From assembly GCF_026230105.1 (NCBI RefSeq), contig NW_026614177.1, forward strand, positions 248,001 to 312,000: DNA of 64,000 nucleotides, written 5' to 3'. The number at the start of each line of letters is the position of its first letter. The first letter of the stretch is position 1. Shown here in pieces: positions 54,416-64,000 of the stretch. This stretch comes from Diorhabda sublineata. Taxonomy: Eukaryota > Arthropoda > Insecta > Coleoptera > Chrysomelidae. The translations under genes and the position numbers were made by a program. The notes under the pieces were generated by a model. It was not told the origin of the DNA, ran no database searches, and was given only the letters and a program-made list of their open reading frames with translations.

Positions 54416-55885
54416 CAATGGGCTTCAATCGATGTTATTCGATGATATCTGACAAAGTTAGATGCAAACTCACTCAAATATATAAGAAATGTTGGAATTC
54501 GACTTCAAATTAGGAAGATGGACTTTGAAAATTTTCAATTATTACAAAGTGACAGTTGACCTCAATGGGCTTCAATCGATGTTATTCGATGATATCTGAC
54601 AAAGTTAGATACAAACTCACTCAAATATATAAGAAATGTTGGAATTCGACTTCAAATTAGGAAGATAGACTTTGAAAATTTTCAATTCTTACAAAGTGAC
54701 AGTTGACCTCAATGGGCTGCAATCGATGTTATTCGATGATATCTGACAAAGTTAGATGCAAACTCACTCAAATATATGAGAAATGTTGAAATTCGACTTC
54801 AAATTAGGAAGATAGACTTTGAAAATTCTCAATTATTACAAAGTGACAGTTGACCTCAATGGGCTTCAATCGATGTTATTCGATGATATCTGACAAAGTT
54901 AGATGCTAACTCACTCAAATATATGAGAAATGTTGAAATTCGACCTCAAATTAGGAAGGTAGACTTTGAAAATTTTCAATTCTTACAAAGTGACAGTTGA
55001 CCTCAATGGGCTGCAATCGATGTTATTCGATGATATCTGACAAAGTTAGATGCAAACTCACTCAAATATATGAGAAATGTTGAAATTCGACTCCAAATTA
55101 GGAAGATAGACTTTGAAAATTCTCATTTATTACAAAGTGACAGTTGACCTCAATGGGCTTCAATCGATGTTATTCGATGATATCTGACAAAGTTAGATGC
55201 AAACTCACTCAAATATATAAGAAATGTTGGAATTCGACTTCAAATTAGGAAGATAGACTTTGAAAATTTTCAATTATTACAAAGTGACAGTTGACCTCAA
55301 TGGGCTTCAATCGATGTTATTCGATGATATCTGACAAAGTTAGATGCAAACTCACTCAAATATATGAGAAATGTTGAAATTAGACTTCAAATTAGTAAGA
55401 TAGACTTTGAAAATTTTCAATTAACACAAAGTGACAGTTGACCTCAATGGGCTTCAATCGATGTTATTCGATGATATCTGACAAAGTTAGATGCAAACTC
55501 ACTCAAATATACAAGTAATGTTGGAATTTGACTTCAAATTAGGAAGATATACTTTGGAAATTTTCAATTATTACAAAGTGACAGTTGAGCTCAATGGGCT
55601 TCAATCGATGTTATTCGATGATATCTGACAAAGTTAGATGCAAACTCACTCAAATATATGAGAAATGTTGAAATTCGACCTCAAATTAGGAAGGTAGACT
55701 TTGAAAATTTTCAATTATTACCAAGTGACAGTTGACCTCAATGGGCTGCAATCGATGTTATTCGATGATATCTGACAAAGTTAGATGCAAACTCACTCAA
55801 ATATATGAGAAATGTTGAAATTCGACCTCAAATTAGGAAGGTAGACTTTGAAAATTTTCAATTAACACAAAGTGACAGTTGACCT
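54416..55885 (+). repeat. 10-monomer HOR unit, copy 3, first two monomers replaced
   Basis: From about 54,690 on it matches copies 2 and 4 (TCTCATTTAT at 55,121, TACAAG at 55,507). Where the first TACAAG monomer and the following AAGGTAGAC monomer should be, it carries an ATATAAG-AAGATGGAC monomer and an AGATACAAAC-ATATAAG monomer. Those types are characteristic of domain C (57.5-57.8 kb and later). Length and register are unchanged, which looks like a conversion-type replacement of about 2-3 monomers. Confidence 0.85.
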
Positions 55886-57335
55886 CAATGGGCTTCAATC
55901 GATGTTATTCGATGATATCTGACAAAGTTAGATGCAAACTCACTCAAATATACAAGTAATGTTGGAATTTGACTTCAAATTAGGAAGATATACTTTGGAA
56001 ATTTTCAATTATTACAAAGTGACAGTTGAGCTCAATGGGCTTCAATCGATGTTATTCGATGATATCTGACAAAGTTAGATGCAAACTCACTCAAATATAT
56101 GAGAAATGTTGAAATTCGACCTCAAATTAGGAAGGTAGACTTTGAAAATTTTCAATTCTTACAAAGTGACAGTTGACCTCAATGGGCTGCAATCGATGTT
56201 ATTCGATGATATCTGACAAAGTTAGATGCAAACTCACTCAAATATATGAGAAATGTTGAAATTCGACTTCAAATTAGGAAGATAGACTTTGAAAATTCTC
56301 AATTATTACAAAGTGACAGTTGACCTCAATGGGCTTCAATCGATGTTATTCGATGATATCTGACAAAGTTAGATGCTAACTCACTCAAATATATGAGAAA
56401 TGTTGAAATTCGACCTCAAATTAGGAAGGTAGACTTTGAAAATTTTCAATTCTTACAAAGTGACAGTTGACCTCAATGGGCTGCAATCGATGTTATTCGA
56501 TGATATCTGACAAAGTTAGATGCAAACTCACTCAAATATATGAGAAATGTTGAAATTCGACTCCAAATTAGGAAGATAGACTTTGAAAATTCTCATTTAT
56601 TACAAAGTGACAGTTGACCTCAATGGGCTTCAATCGATGTTATTCGATGATATCTGACAAAGTTAGATGCAAACTCACTCAAATATATAAGAAATGTTGG
56701 AATTCGACTTCAAATTAGGAAGATAGACTTTGAAAATTTTCAATTATTACAAAGTGACAGTTGACCTCAATGGGCTTCAATCGATGTTATTCGATGATAT
56801 CTGACAAAGTTAGATGCAAACTCACTCAAATATATGAGAAATGTTGAAATTAGACTTCAAATTAGTAAGATAGACTTTGAAAATTTTCAATTAACACAAA
56901 GTGACAGTTGACCTCAATGGGCTTCAATCGATGTTATTCGATGATATCTGACAAAGTTAGATGCAAACTCACTCAAATATACAAGTAATGTTGGAATTTG
57001 ACTTCAAATTAGGAAGATATACTTTGGAAATTTTCAATTATTACAAAGTGACAGTTGAGCTCAATGGGCTTCAATCGATGTTATTCGATGATATCTGACA
57101 AAGTTAGATGCAAACTCACTCAAATATATGAGAAATGTTGAAATTCGACCTCAAATTAGGAAGGTAGACTTTGAAAATTTTCAATTATTACCAAGTGACA
57201 GTTGACCTCAATGGGCTTCAATCGATGTTATTCGATGATATCTGACAAAGTTAGATGCAAACTCACTCAAATATATGAGAAATGTTGAAATTCGACCTCA
57301 AATTAGGAAGGTAGACTTTGAAAATTTTCAATTAT
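55886..57335 (+). repeat. 10-monomer HOR unit, copy 4
   Basis: TACAAG monomers lie at 55,948 and 56,977, and TCTCATTTAT at 56,591, all in the 1,470-bp register. The match to copy 3 fails near 57,335, where TTACCAAG replaces TTAACAC. The ninth monomer type appears to be duplicated (57,140-57,345), with one GGGCTTC replacing GGGCTGC. This is the last unit of the regular series. Confidence 0.85.
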
Positions 57336-60300
57336 TACCAAGTGACAGTTGACCTCAATGGGCTGCAATCGATGTTATTCGATGATATCTGACAAAGTTA
57401 GATGCAAACTCACTCAAATATATGAGAAATGTTGAAATTCGACTTCAAATTAGGAAGATAGACTTTGAAAATTTTCAATTAACACAAAGTGACAGTTGAC
57501 CTCAATGGGCTTCAATCGATGTTATTCGATGATATCTGACAAAGTTAGATGCAAACTCACTCAAATATATAAGAAATGTTGGAATTCGACTTCAAATTAG
57601 GAAGATGGACTTTGAAAATTTTCAATTATTACAAAGTGACAGTTGACCTCAATGGGCTTCAATCGATGTTATTCGATTATATCTGACAAAGTTAGATACA
57701 AACTCACTCAAATATATAAGAAATGTTGGAATTCGACTTCAAATTAGGAAGATAGACTTTGAAAATTTTCAATTATTACAAAGTGACAGTTGACCTCAAT
57801 GGGCTTCAATCGATGTTATTCGATGATATCTGACAAAGTTAGATGCAAACTCACTCAAATATATAAGAAATGTTGGAATTCGACTTCAAATTAGGAAGAT
57901 AGACTTTGAAAATTCTCAATTATTACAAAGTGACAGTTGACCTCAATGGGCTTCAATCGATGTTATTCGATGATATCTGACAAAGTTAGATGCAAACTCA
58001 CTCAAATATATGAGAAATGTTGAAATTCGACTTCAAATTAGGAAGATAGACTTTGAAAATTCTCAATTATTACAAAGTGACAGTTGACCTCAATGGGCTT
58101 CAATCGATGTTATTCGATGATATCTGACAAAGTTAGATGCAAACTCACTCAAATATATGAGAAATGTTGAAATTCGTCCTCAAATTAGGAAGGTAGACTT
58201 TGGAAATTTTCAATTATTACAAAGTGACAGTTGACCTCAATGGGCTTCAATCGAAGTTATTCGATGATATCTGACAAAGTTAGATACAAACTCACTCAAA
58301 TATATGAGAAATGTTGAAATTCGACTTCAAATTAGGAAGATAGACTTTGAAAATTTTCAATTATTACAAAGTGACAGTTGACCTCAATGGGCTTCAATCG
58401 ATGTTATTCGATGATATCTGACAAAGTTAGATGCAAACTCAATCAAATATATGAGAAATGTTGAAATTCGACCTCAAATTAGGAAGGTAGACTTTGAAAA
58501 TTTTCAATTATTACAAAGTGACAGTTGACCTCAATGGGCTTCAATCGATGTGATTCGATGATATCTGACAAAGTTAGATGCAAACTCACTCAAATATATG
58601 AAAAATGTTGAAATTCGACTTCAAATTAGGAAGATAGACTTTGAAAATTTTCAATTATTACAAAGTGACAGTTGACCTCAATGGGCTTCAATCGATGTTA
58701 TTCGATGATATCTGACAAAGTTAGATACAAACTCACTCAAATATATAAGAAATGTTGGAATTCGACTTCAAATTAGGAAGATAGACTTTGAAAATTTTCA
58801 ATTATTACAAAGTGACAGTTGACCTCAATGGGCTTCAATCGATGTTGTTCGATGATATCTGACAAAGTTAGATGCAAACTCACTCAAATATATAAGAAAT
58901 GTTGGAATTCGACTTCAAATTAGGAAGATAGACTTTGAAAATTTTCAATTATTATAAAGTGACAGTTGACCTCAATGGGCTTCAATCGATGTTATTCGAT
59001 GATATCTGACAAAGTTAGATGCAAACTCACTCAAATATATAAGAAATGTTGGAATTCGACTTCAAATTAGGAAGATAGACTTTGAAAATTTTCAATTATT
59101 ACAAAGTGACAGTTGACCTCAATGGGCTTCAATCGATGTTATTCGATGATATCTGACAAAGTTAGATACAAACTCACTCAAATATATAAGAAATGTTGGA
59201 ATTCGACTTCAAATTAGGAAGATAGACTTTGAAAATTTTCAAATATTACAAAGTGACAGTTGACCTCAATGGGCTTCAAGCGATGTTATTCGATGATATC
59301 TGACAAAGTTAGATGCAAACTCACTCAAATATATGAGAAATGTTGAAATTCGACCTCAATTTAGGAAGGTAGACTTTGAAAATTTTCAATTATTACAAAG
59401 TGACAGTTGACCTCAATGGGCTGCAATCGATGTTATTCGATGATATCTGACAAAGTTAGATGCAAACTCACTCAAATATATGAGAAATGTTGAAATTCGA
59501 CTTCAAATTAGGAAGATAGACTTTGAAAATTTTCAATTAACACAAAGTGACAGTTGACCTCAATGGGCTTCAATCGATGTTATTCGATGATATCTGACAA
59601 AGTTAGATGCAAACTCACTCAAATATATAAGAAATGTTAGAATTCGACTTCAAATTAGGAAGATGGACTTTGAAAATTTTCAATTATTACAAAGTGACAG
59701 TTGACCTCAATGGGCTTCAATCGATGTTATTCGATTATATCTGACAAAGTTAGATACAAACTCACTCAAATATATAAGAAATGTTGGAATTCGACTTCAA
59801 ATTAGGAAGATAGACTTTGAAAATTTTCAATTATTACAAAGTGACAGTTGACCTCAATGGGCTTCAATCGATGTTATTCGATGATATCTGACAAAGTTAG
59901 ATGCAAACTCACTCAAATATATAAGAAATGTTGGAATTCGACTTCAAATTAGGAAGATAGACTTTGAAAATTCTCAATTATTACAAAGTGACAGTTGACC
60001 TCAATGGGCTTCAATCGATGTTATTCGATGATATCTGACAAAGTTAGATGCAAACTCACTCAAATATATGAGAAATGTTGAAATTCGACTTCAAATTAGG
60101 AAGATAGACTTTGAAAATTCTCAATTATTACAAAGTGACAGTTGACCTCAATGGGCTTCAATCGATGTTATTCGATGATATCTGACAAAGTTAGATGCAA
60201 ACTCACTCAAATATATGAGAAATGTTGAAATTCGACCTCAAATTAGGAAGGTAGACTTTGAAAATTTTCAATTATTATAAAGTGACAGTTGACCTCAATG

Positions 60301-63300
60301 GGCTTCAATCGATGTTATTCGATGATATCTGACAAAGTTAGATGCAAACTCACTCAAATATATAAGAAATGTTGGAATTCGACTTCAAATTAGGAAGATA
60401 GACTTTGAAAATTTTCAATTATTACAAAGTGACAGTTGACCTCAATGGGCTTCAATCGATGTTATTCGATGATATCTGACAAAGTTAGATACAAACTCAC
60501 TCAAATATATAAGAAATGTTGGAATTCGACTTCAAATTAGGAAGATAGACTTTGAAAATTTTCAAATATTACAAAGTGACAGTTGACCTCAATGGGCTTC
60601 AAGCGATGTTATTCGATGATATCTGACAAAGTTAGATGCAAACTCACTCAAATATATGAGAAATGTTGAAATTCGACCTCAATTTAGGAAGGTAGACTTT
60701 GAAAATTTTCAATTATTACAAAGTGACAGTTGACCTCAATGGGCTGCAATCGATGTTATTCGATGATATCTGACAAAGTTAGATGCAAACTCACTCAAAT
60801 ATATGAGAAATGTTGAAATTCGACTTCAAATTAGGAAGATAGACTTTGAAAATTTTCAATTAACACAAAGTGACAGTTGACCTCAATGGGCTTTAATCGA
60901 TGTTATTCGATGATATCTGACAAAGTTAGATGCAAACTCACTCAAATATATAAGAAATGTTGGAATTCGACTTCAAATTAGGAAGATAGACTTTGAAAAT
61001 TCTCAATTATTACAAAGTGACAGTTGACCTCAATGGGCTTCAATCGATGTTATTCGATGATATCTGACAAAGTTAGATGCAAACTCACTCAAATATATGA
61101 GAAATGTTGAAATTCGACTTCAAATTAGGAAGATAGACTTTGAAAATTTTCAATTAACACAAAGTGACAGTTGACCTCAATGGGCTTCAATCGATGTTAT
61201 TCGATGATATCTGACCAAGTTAGATGCAAACTCACTCAAATATATAAGAAATGTTGGAATTCGACTTCAAATTAGGAAGATGGACTTTGAAAATTTTCAA
61301 TTATTACAAAGTGACAGTTGACCTCAATGGGCTTCAATCGATATTATTCGATGATATCTGACAAAGTTAGATGCAAACTCACTCAAATATATAAGAAATG
61401 TTGGAATTCGACTTCAAATTAGGAAGATAGACTTTGAAAATTTTCAATTATTACAAAGTGACAGTTGACCTCAATGGGCTTCAATCGATGTTATTCGATG
61501 ATATCTGACAAAGTTAGAAACAAACTCACTCAAATATATAAGAAATGTTGGAATTCGACTTCAAATTAGGAAGATAGACTTTGAAAATTTTCAAATATTA
61601 CAAAGTGACAGTTGACCTCAATGGGCTTCAAGCGATGTTATTCGATGATATCTGACAAAGTTAGATGCAAACTCACTCAAATATATGAGAAATGTTGAAA
61701 TTCGACCTCAATTTAGGAAGGTAGACTTTGAAAATTTTCAATTATTACAAAGTGACAGTTGACCTCAATGGGCTGCAATCGATGTTATTCGATGATATCT
61801 GACAAAGTTAGATGCAAACTCACTCAAATATATGAGAAATGTTGAAATTCGACTTCAAATTAGGAAGATAGTTTTTGAAAATTTTCAATTAACACAAAGT
61901 GACAGTTGACCTCAATGGGCTTCAATCGATGTTATTCGATGATATCTGACAAAGTTAGATGCAAACTCACTCAAATATATAAGAAATGTTGGAATTCGAC
62001 TTCAAATTAGGAAGATGGACTTTGAAAATTTTCAATTATTACAAAGTGACAGTTGACCTCAATGGGCTTCAATCGATGTTATTCGATTATATCTGACAAA
62101 GTTAGATACAAACTCACTCAAATATATAAGAAATGTTGGAATTCGACTTCAAATTAGGAAGATAGACTTTGAAAATTTTCAATTATTACAAAGTGACAGT
62201 TGACCTCAATGGGCTTCAATCGATGTTATTCGATGATATCTGACAAAGTTAGATGCAAACTCACTCAAATATATAAGAAATGTTGGAATTCGACTTCAAA
62301 TTAGGAAGATAGACTTTGAAAATTCTCAATTATTACAAAGTGACAGTTGACCTCAATGGGCTTCAATCGATGTTATTCGATGATATCTGACAAAGTTAGA
62401 TGCAAACTCACTCAAATATATGAGAAATGTTGAAATTCGACTTCAAATTAGGAAGATAGACTTTGAAAATTCTCAATTATTACAAAGTGACAGTTGACCT
62501 CAATGGGCTTCAATCGATGTTATTCGATGATATCTGACAAAGTTAGATGCAAACTCACTCAAATATATGAGAAATGTTGAAATTCGACCTCAAATTAGGA
62601 AGGTAGACTTTGGAAATTTTCAATTATTACAAAGTGACAGTTGACCTCAATGGGCTTCAATCGATGTTATTCGATGATATCTGACAAAGTTAGATACAAA
62701 CTCACTCAAATATATGAGAAATGTTGAAATTCGACTTCAAATTAGGAAGATAGACTTTGAAAATTTTCAATTATTACAAAGTGACAGTTGACCTCAATGG
62801 GCTTCAATCGATGTTATTCGATGATATCTGACAAAGTTAGATGCAAACTCACTCAAATATATGAGAAATGTTGAAATTCGACCTCAAATTAGGAAGGTAG
62901 ACTTTGAAAATTTTCAATTATTACAAAGTGACAGTTGACCTCAATGGGCTTCAATCGATGTTATTCGATGATATCTGACAAAGTTAGATGCAAACTCACT
63001 CAAATATATAAGAAATGTTGGAATTCGACTTCAAATTAGGAAGGTAGACTTTGAAAATTTTCAATTATTACAAAGTGACAGTTGACCTCAATGGGCTTCA
63101 ATCGATGTTATTCGATGATATCTGACAAAGTTAGAAACAAACTCACTCAAATATATAAGAAATGTTGGAATTCGACTTCAAATTAGGAAGATAGACTTTG
63201 AAAATTTTCAAATATTACAAAGTGACAGTTGACCTCAATGGGCTTCAAGCGATGTTATTCGATGATATCTGACAAAGTTAGATGCAAACTCACTCAAATA

Positions 63301-64000
63301 TATGAGAAATGTTGAAATTCGACCTCAATTTAGGAAGGTAGACTTTGAAAATTTTCAATTATTACAAAGTGACAGTTGACCTCAATGGGCTGCAATCGAT
63401 GTTATTCGATGATATCTGACAAAGTTAGATGCAAACTCACTCAAATATATGAGAAATGTTGAAATTCGACTTCAAATTAGGAAGATAGTTTTTGAAAATT
63501 TTCAATTAACACAAAGTGACAGTTGACCTCAATGGGCTTCAATCGATGTTATTCGATGATATCTGACAAAGTTAGATGCAAACTCACTCAAATATATAAG
63601 AAATGTTGGAATTCGACTTCAAATTAGGAAGATGGACTTTGAAAATTTTCAATTATTACAAAGTGACAGTTGACCTCAATGGGCTTCAATCGATGTTATT
63701 CGATTATATCTGACAAAGTTAGATACAAACTCACTCAAATATATAAGAAATGTTGGAATTCGACTTCAAATTAGGAAGATAGACTTTGAAAATTTTCATT
63801 TATTACAAAGTGACAGTTGACCTCAATGGGCTTCAATCGATGTTATTCGATGATATCTGACAAAGTTAGATGCAAACTCACTCAAATATATAAGAAATGT
63901 TGGAATTCGACTTCAAATTAGGAAGATAGACTTTGAAAATTCTCAATTATTACAAAGTGACAGTTGACCTCAATGGGCTTCAATCGATGTTATTCGATGA
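57336..64000 (+). repeat. Satellite domain C (ATATAAG-rich, 11-monomer HOR)
   Basis: Most monomers are ATATAAG-GGAATT-AAGATAGAC or ATATGAG-GAAATT types with CACTC throughout. The AAGATGGAC marker lies at 57,601, 59,659, 61,276, 62,011 and 63,628, giving spacings of 14, 11, 5 and 11 monomers. CGATTATATC lies at 57,674, 59,732, 62,084 and 63,701, following four of these. CAAGCGATG lies at 59,277, 60,600, 61,629 and 63,246 (9, 7 and 11 monomers). The array continues past the right end of the window. Confidence 0.8.
61300..64000 (+). repeat. 11-monomer (1,617-bp) HOR in domain C, running off the window
   Basis: AGATAGTTTTTG, a change of AC to TT at monomer positions 143-144, lies at 61,868 and 63,485. 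AGAAACAAAC lies at about 61,517 and 63,134, CAAGCGATG at 61,629 and 63,246, AAGATGGAC at 62,011 and 63,628, and CGATTATATC at 62,084 and 63,701. All are 1,617 bp apart. The match holds from about 61,300 to the end of the window against its copy, so the second unit is incomplete only because the window ends. Confidence 0.85.

Larger units (their letters stand above)
49905..57335 (+). repeat. Satellite block B2 (diverged subfamily)
   Basis: The monomers carry the same diverged alleles as block B: TACAAG with TTTGAC, GAGCTC, GACCTC-AAGGTAGAC, GGGCTGC, TTCTTAC, TTAACAC, GACTCC, AGATGCTAAC and AAATTAGAC with ATTAGTAAG. The first 700 bp (49,923-50,600) is colinear with 21,411-22,081 of block B at a constant 28,512-bp offset. 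Part of it also matches 23,711 onward at 26,601 bp, sharing the CGATGTTTTTCG allele. From about 51.5 kb the block is a regular 10-monomer HOR. Confidence 0.85.
1..64000 (+). repeat. 147-bp tandem satellite array filling the whole window
   Basis: The same 147-bp unit repeats head to tail in one orientation throughout. With the monomer start set at the G of GAAAATTTTC, starts fall at 3, 150, 297 and so on to 63,935. The distance from 3 to 63,935 is 435 x 147 minus 13, and the 13 missing bases are explained by nine observed short deletions. Two bases of a preceding monomer (1-2) and 66 bases of a following one (63,935-64,000) are partial. Neither flank of the array is in view. The consensus is about 32% GC. 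Monomers within blocks A and A2 look only a few percent apart, while those of B, B2 and C differ more. There is no unique sequence, transposon, gene or inversion anywhere. Tandem AT-rich monomers of roughly 150-180 bp are typical of eukaryotic centromeric or pericentromeric satellites. The centromere assignment is inference, and the host species is not identifiable from the sequence alone. Confidence 0.98.

Noticed and set aside
1..64000. Protein-coding tandem repeat (147 is divisible by 3, so a frame would be preserved between monomers)
   Set aside because: The consensus has stops in all six frames, for example TGA at monomer positions 31-33, TGA at 71-73 and TGA at 22-24 in the three forward frames. 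Open stretches are at most a few dozen codons. Variants that remove one stop, such as GTAGACC near 20,458 or CGATTATATC near 57,674, still leave at most about 48 codons.
1..64000. CRISPR array
   Set aside because: The period is 147 bp with no split into a conserved repeat and unique spacers. The whole unit is conserved.
1..64000. Alpha satellite or Arabidopsis CEN178
   Set aside because: The monomer length (147 versus 171 and 178 bp) and the motifs differ. No similarity to the family consensus sequences I know could be seen.
1..64000. Identification as the 147-bp wild strawberry centromere satellite
   Set aside because: Only the length agrees with what I recall. The sequence could not be compared, so the species is left open.
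1..64000. Telomeric repeats, rDNA, tRNA genes or microsatellites
   Set aside because: No such motif or run is visible. Every segment falls inside a satellite monomer.

Overview
This 64-kb window is one uninterrupted satellite DNA array. A 147-bp monomer repeats head to tail on one strand from the first base to the last. The repeat register runs from base 3 to base 63,935 in exactly 435 monomers once nine short deletions (net 13 bp) are subtracted, and a 66-bp partial monomer closes the window. I see no gene, RNA gene, transposon, CRISPR array, inversion or unique spacer. The consensus is about 32% GC and is closed by stop codons in all six frames. The monomer length, the homogeneity and the higher-order organisation point to a eukaryotic chromosome in a centromeric or heterochromatic satellite domain. 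A plant is my weak guess: I recall a 147-bp candidate centromere satellite in wild strawberry, but I could not compare sequences.

Layout by variant type: block A (1 to about 20,900) and block A2 (about 25,790 to 49,900) hold closely similar monomers, mixing CGTTC and CACTC forms at monomer positions 92-96. Block B (about 20,900 to 25,790) and block B2 (about 49,900 to 57,335) hold a more diverged set, with forms such as TACAAG, GGGCTGC, TTAACAC and AAGGTAGAC. A third variant domain, C (about 57,335 to 64,000), is dominated by ATATAAG monomers and AAGATGGAC marker monomers.

At least three levels of organisation are nested. (1) Inside the monomer, a 10-bp direct sub-repeat lies at positions 50-69 and a 14-bp perfect palindrome spans each monomer junction. 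(2) Local higher-order repeats (HORs) have many multiplicities: 3, 4, 5, 6, 8, 9, 10, 11 and 23 monomers. The clearest is a 10-monomer, 1,470-bp unit present about four times from 51.5 to 57.3 kb. (3) The order A-B-A2-B2 appears to be a macro-duplication. Rare marker variants occur in the same order in both halves, with spacing mostly 30.1-30.9 kb (205-210 monomers), modified by gains and losses of whole monomers. This history, rather than any coding function, is the main content of the window.

All repeat offsets were worked out by hand from rare diagnostic variants. They should be confirmed with a self dot-plot, and the assembly should be checked with long reads because such arrays are prone to collapse or false duplication.
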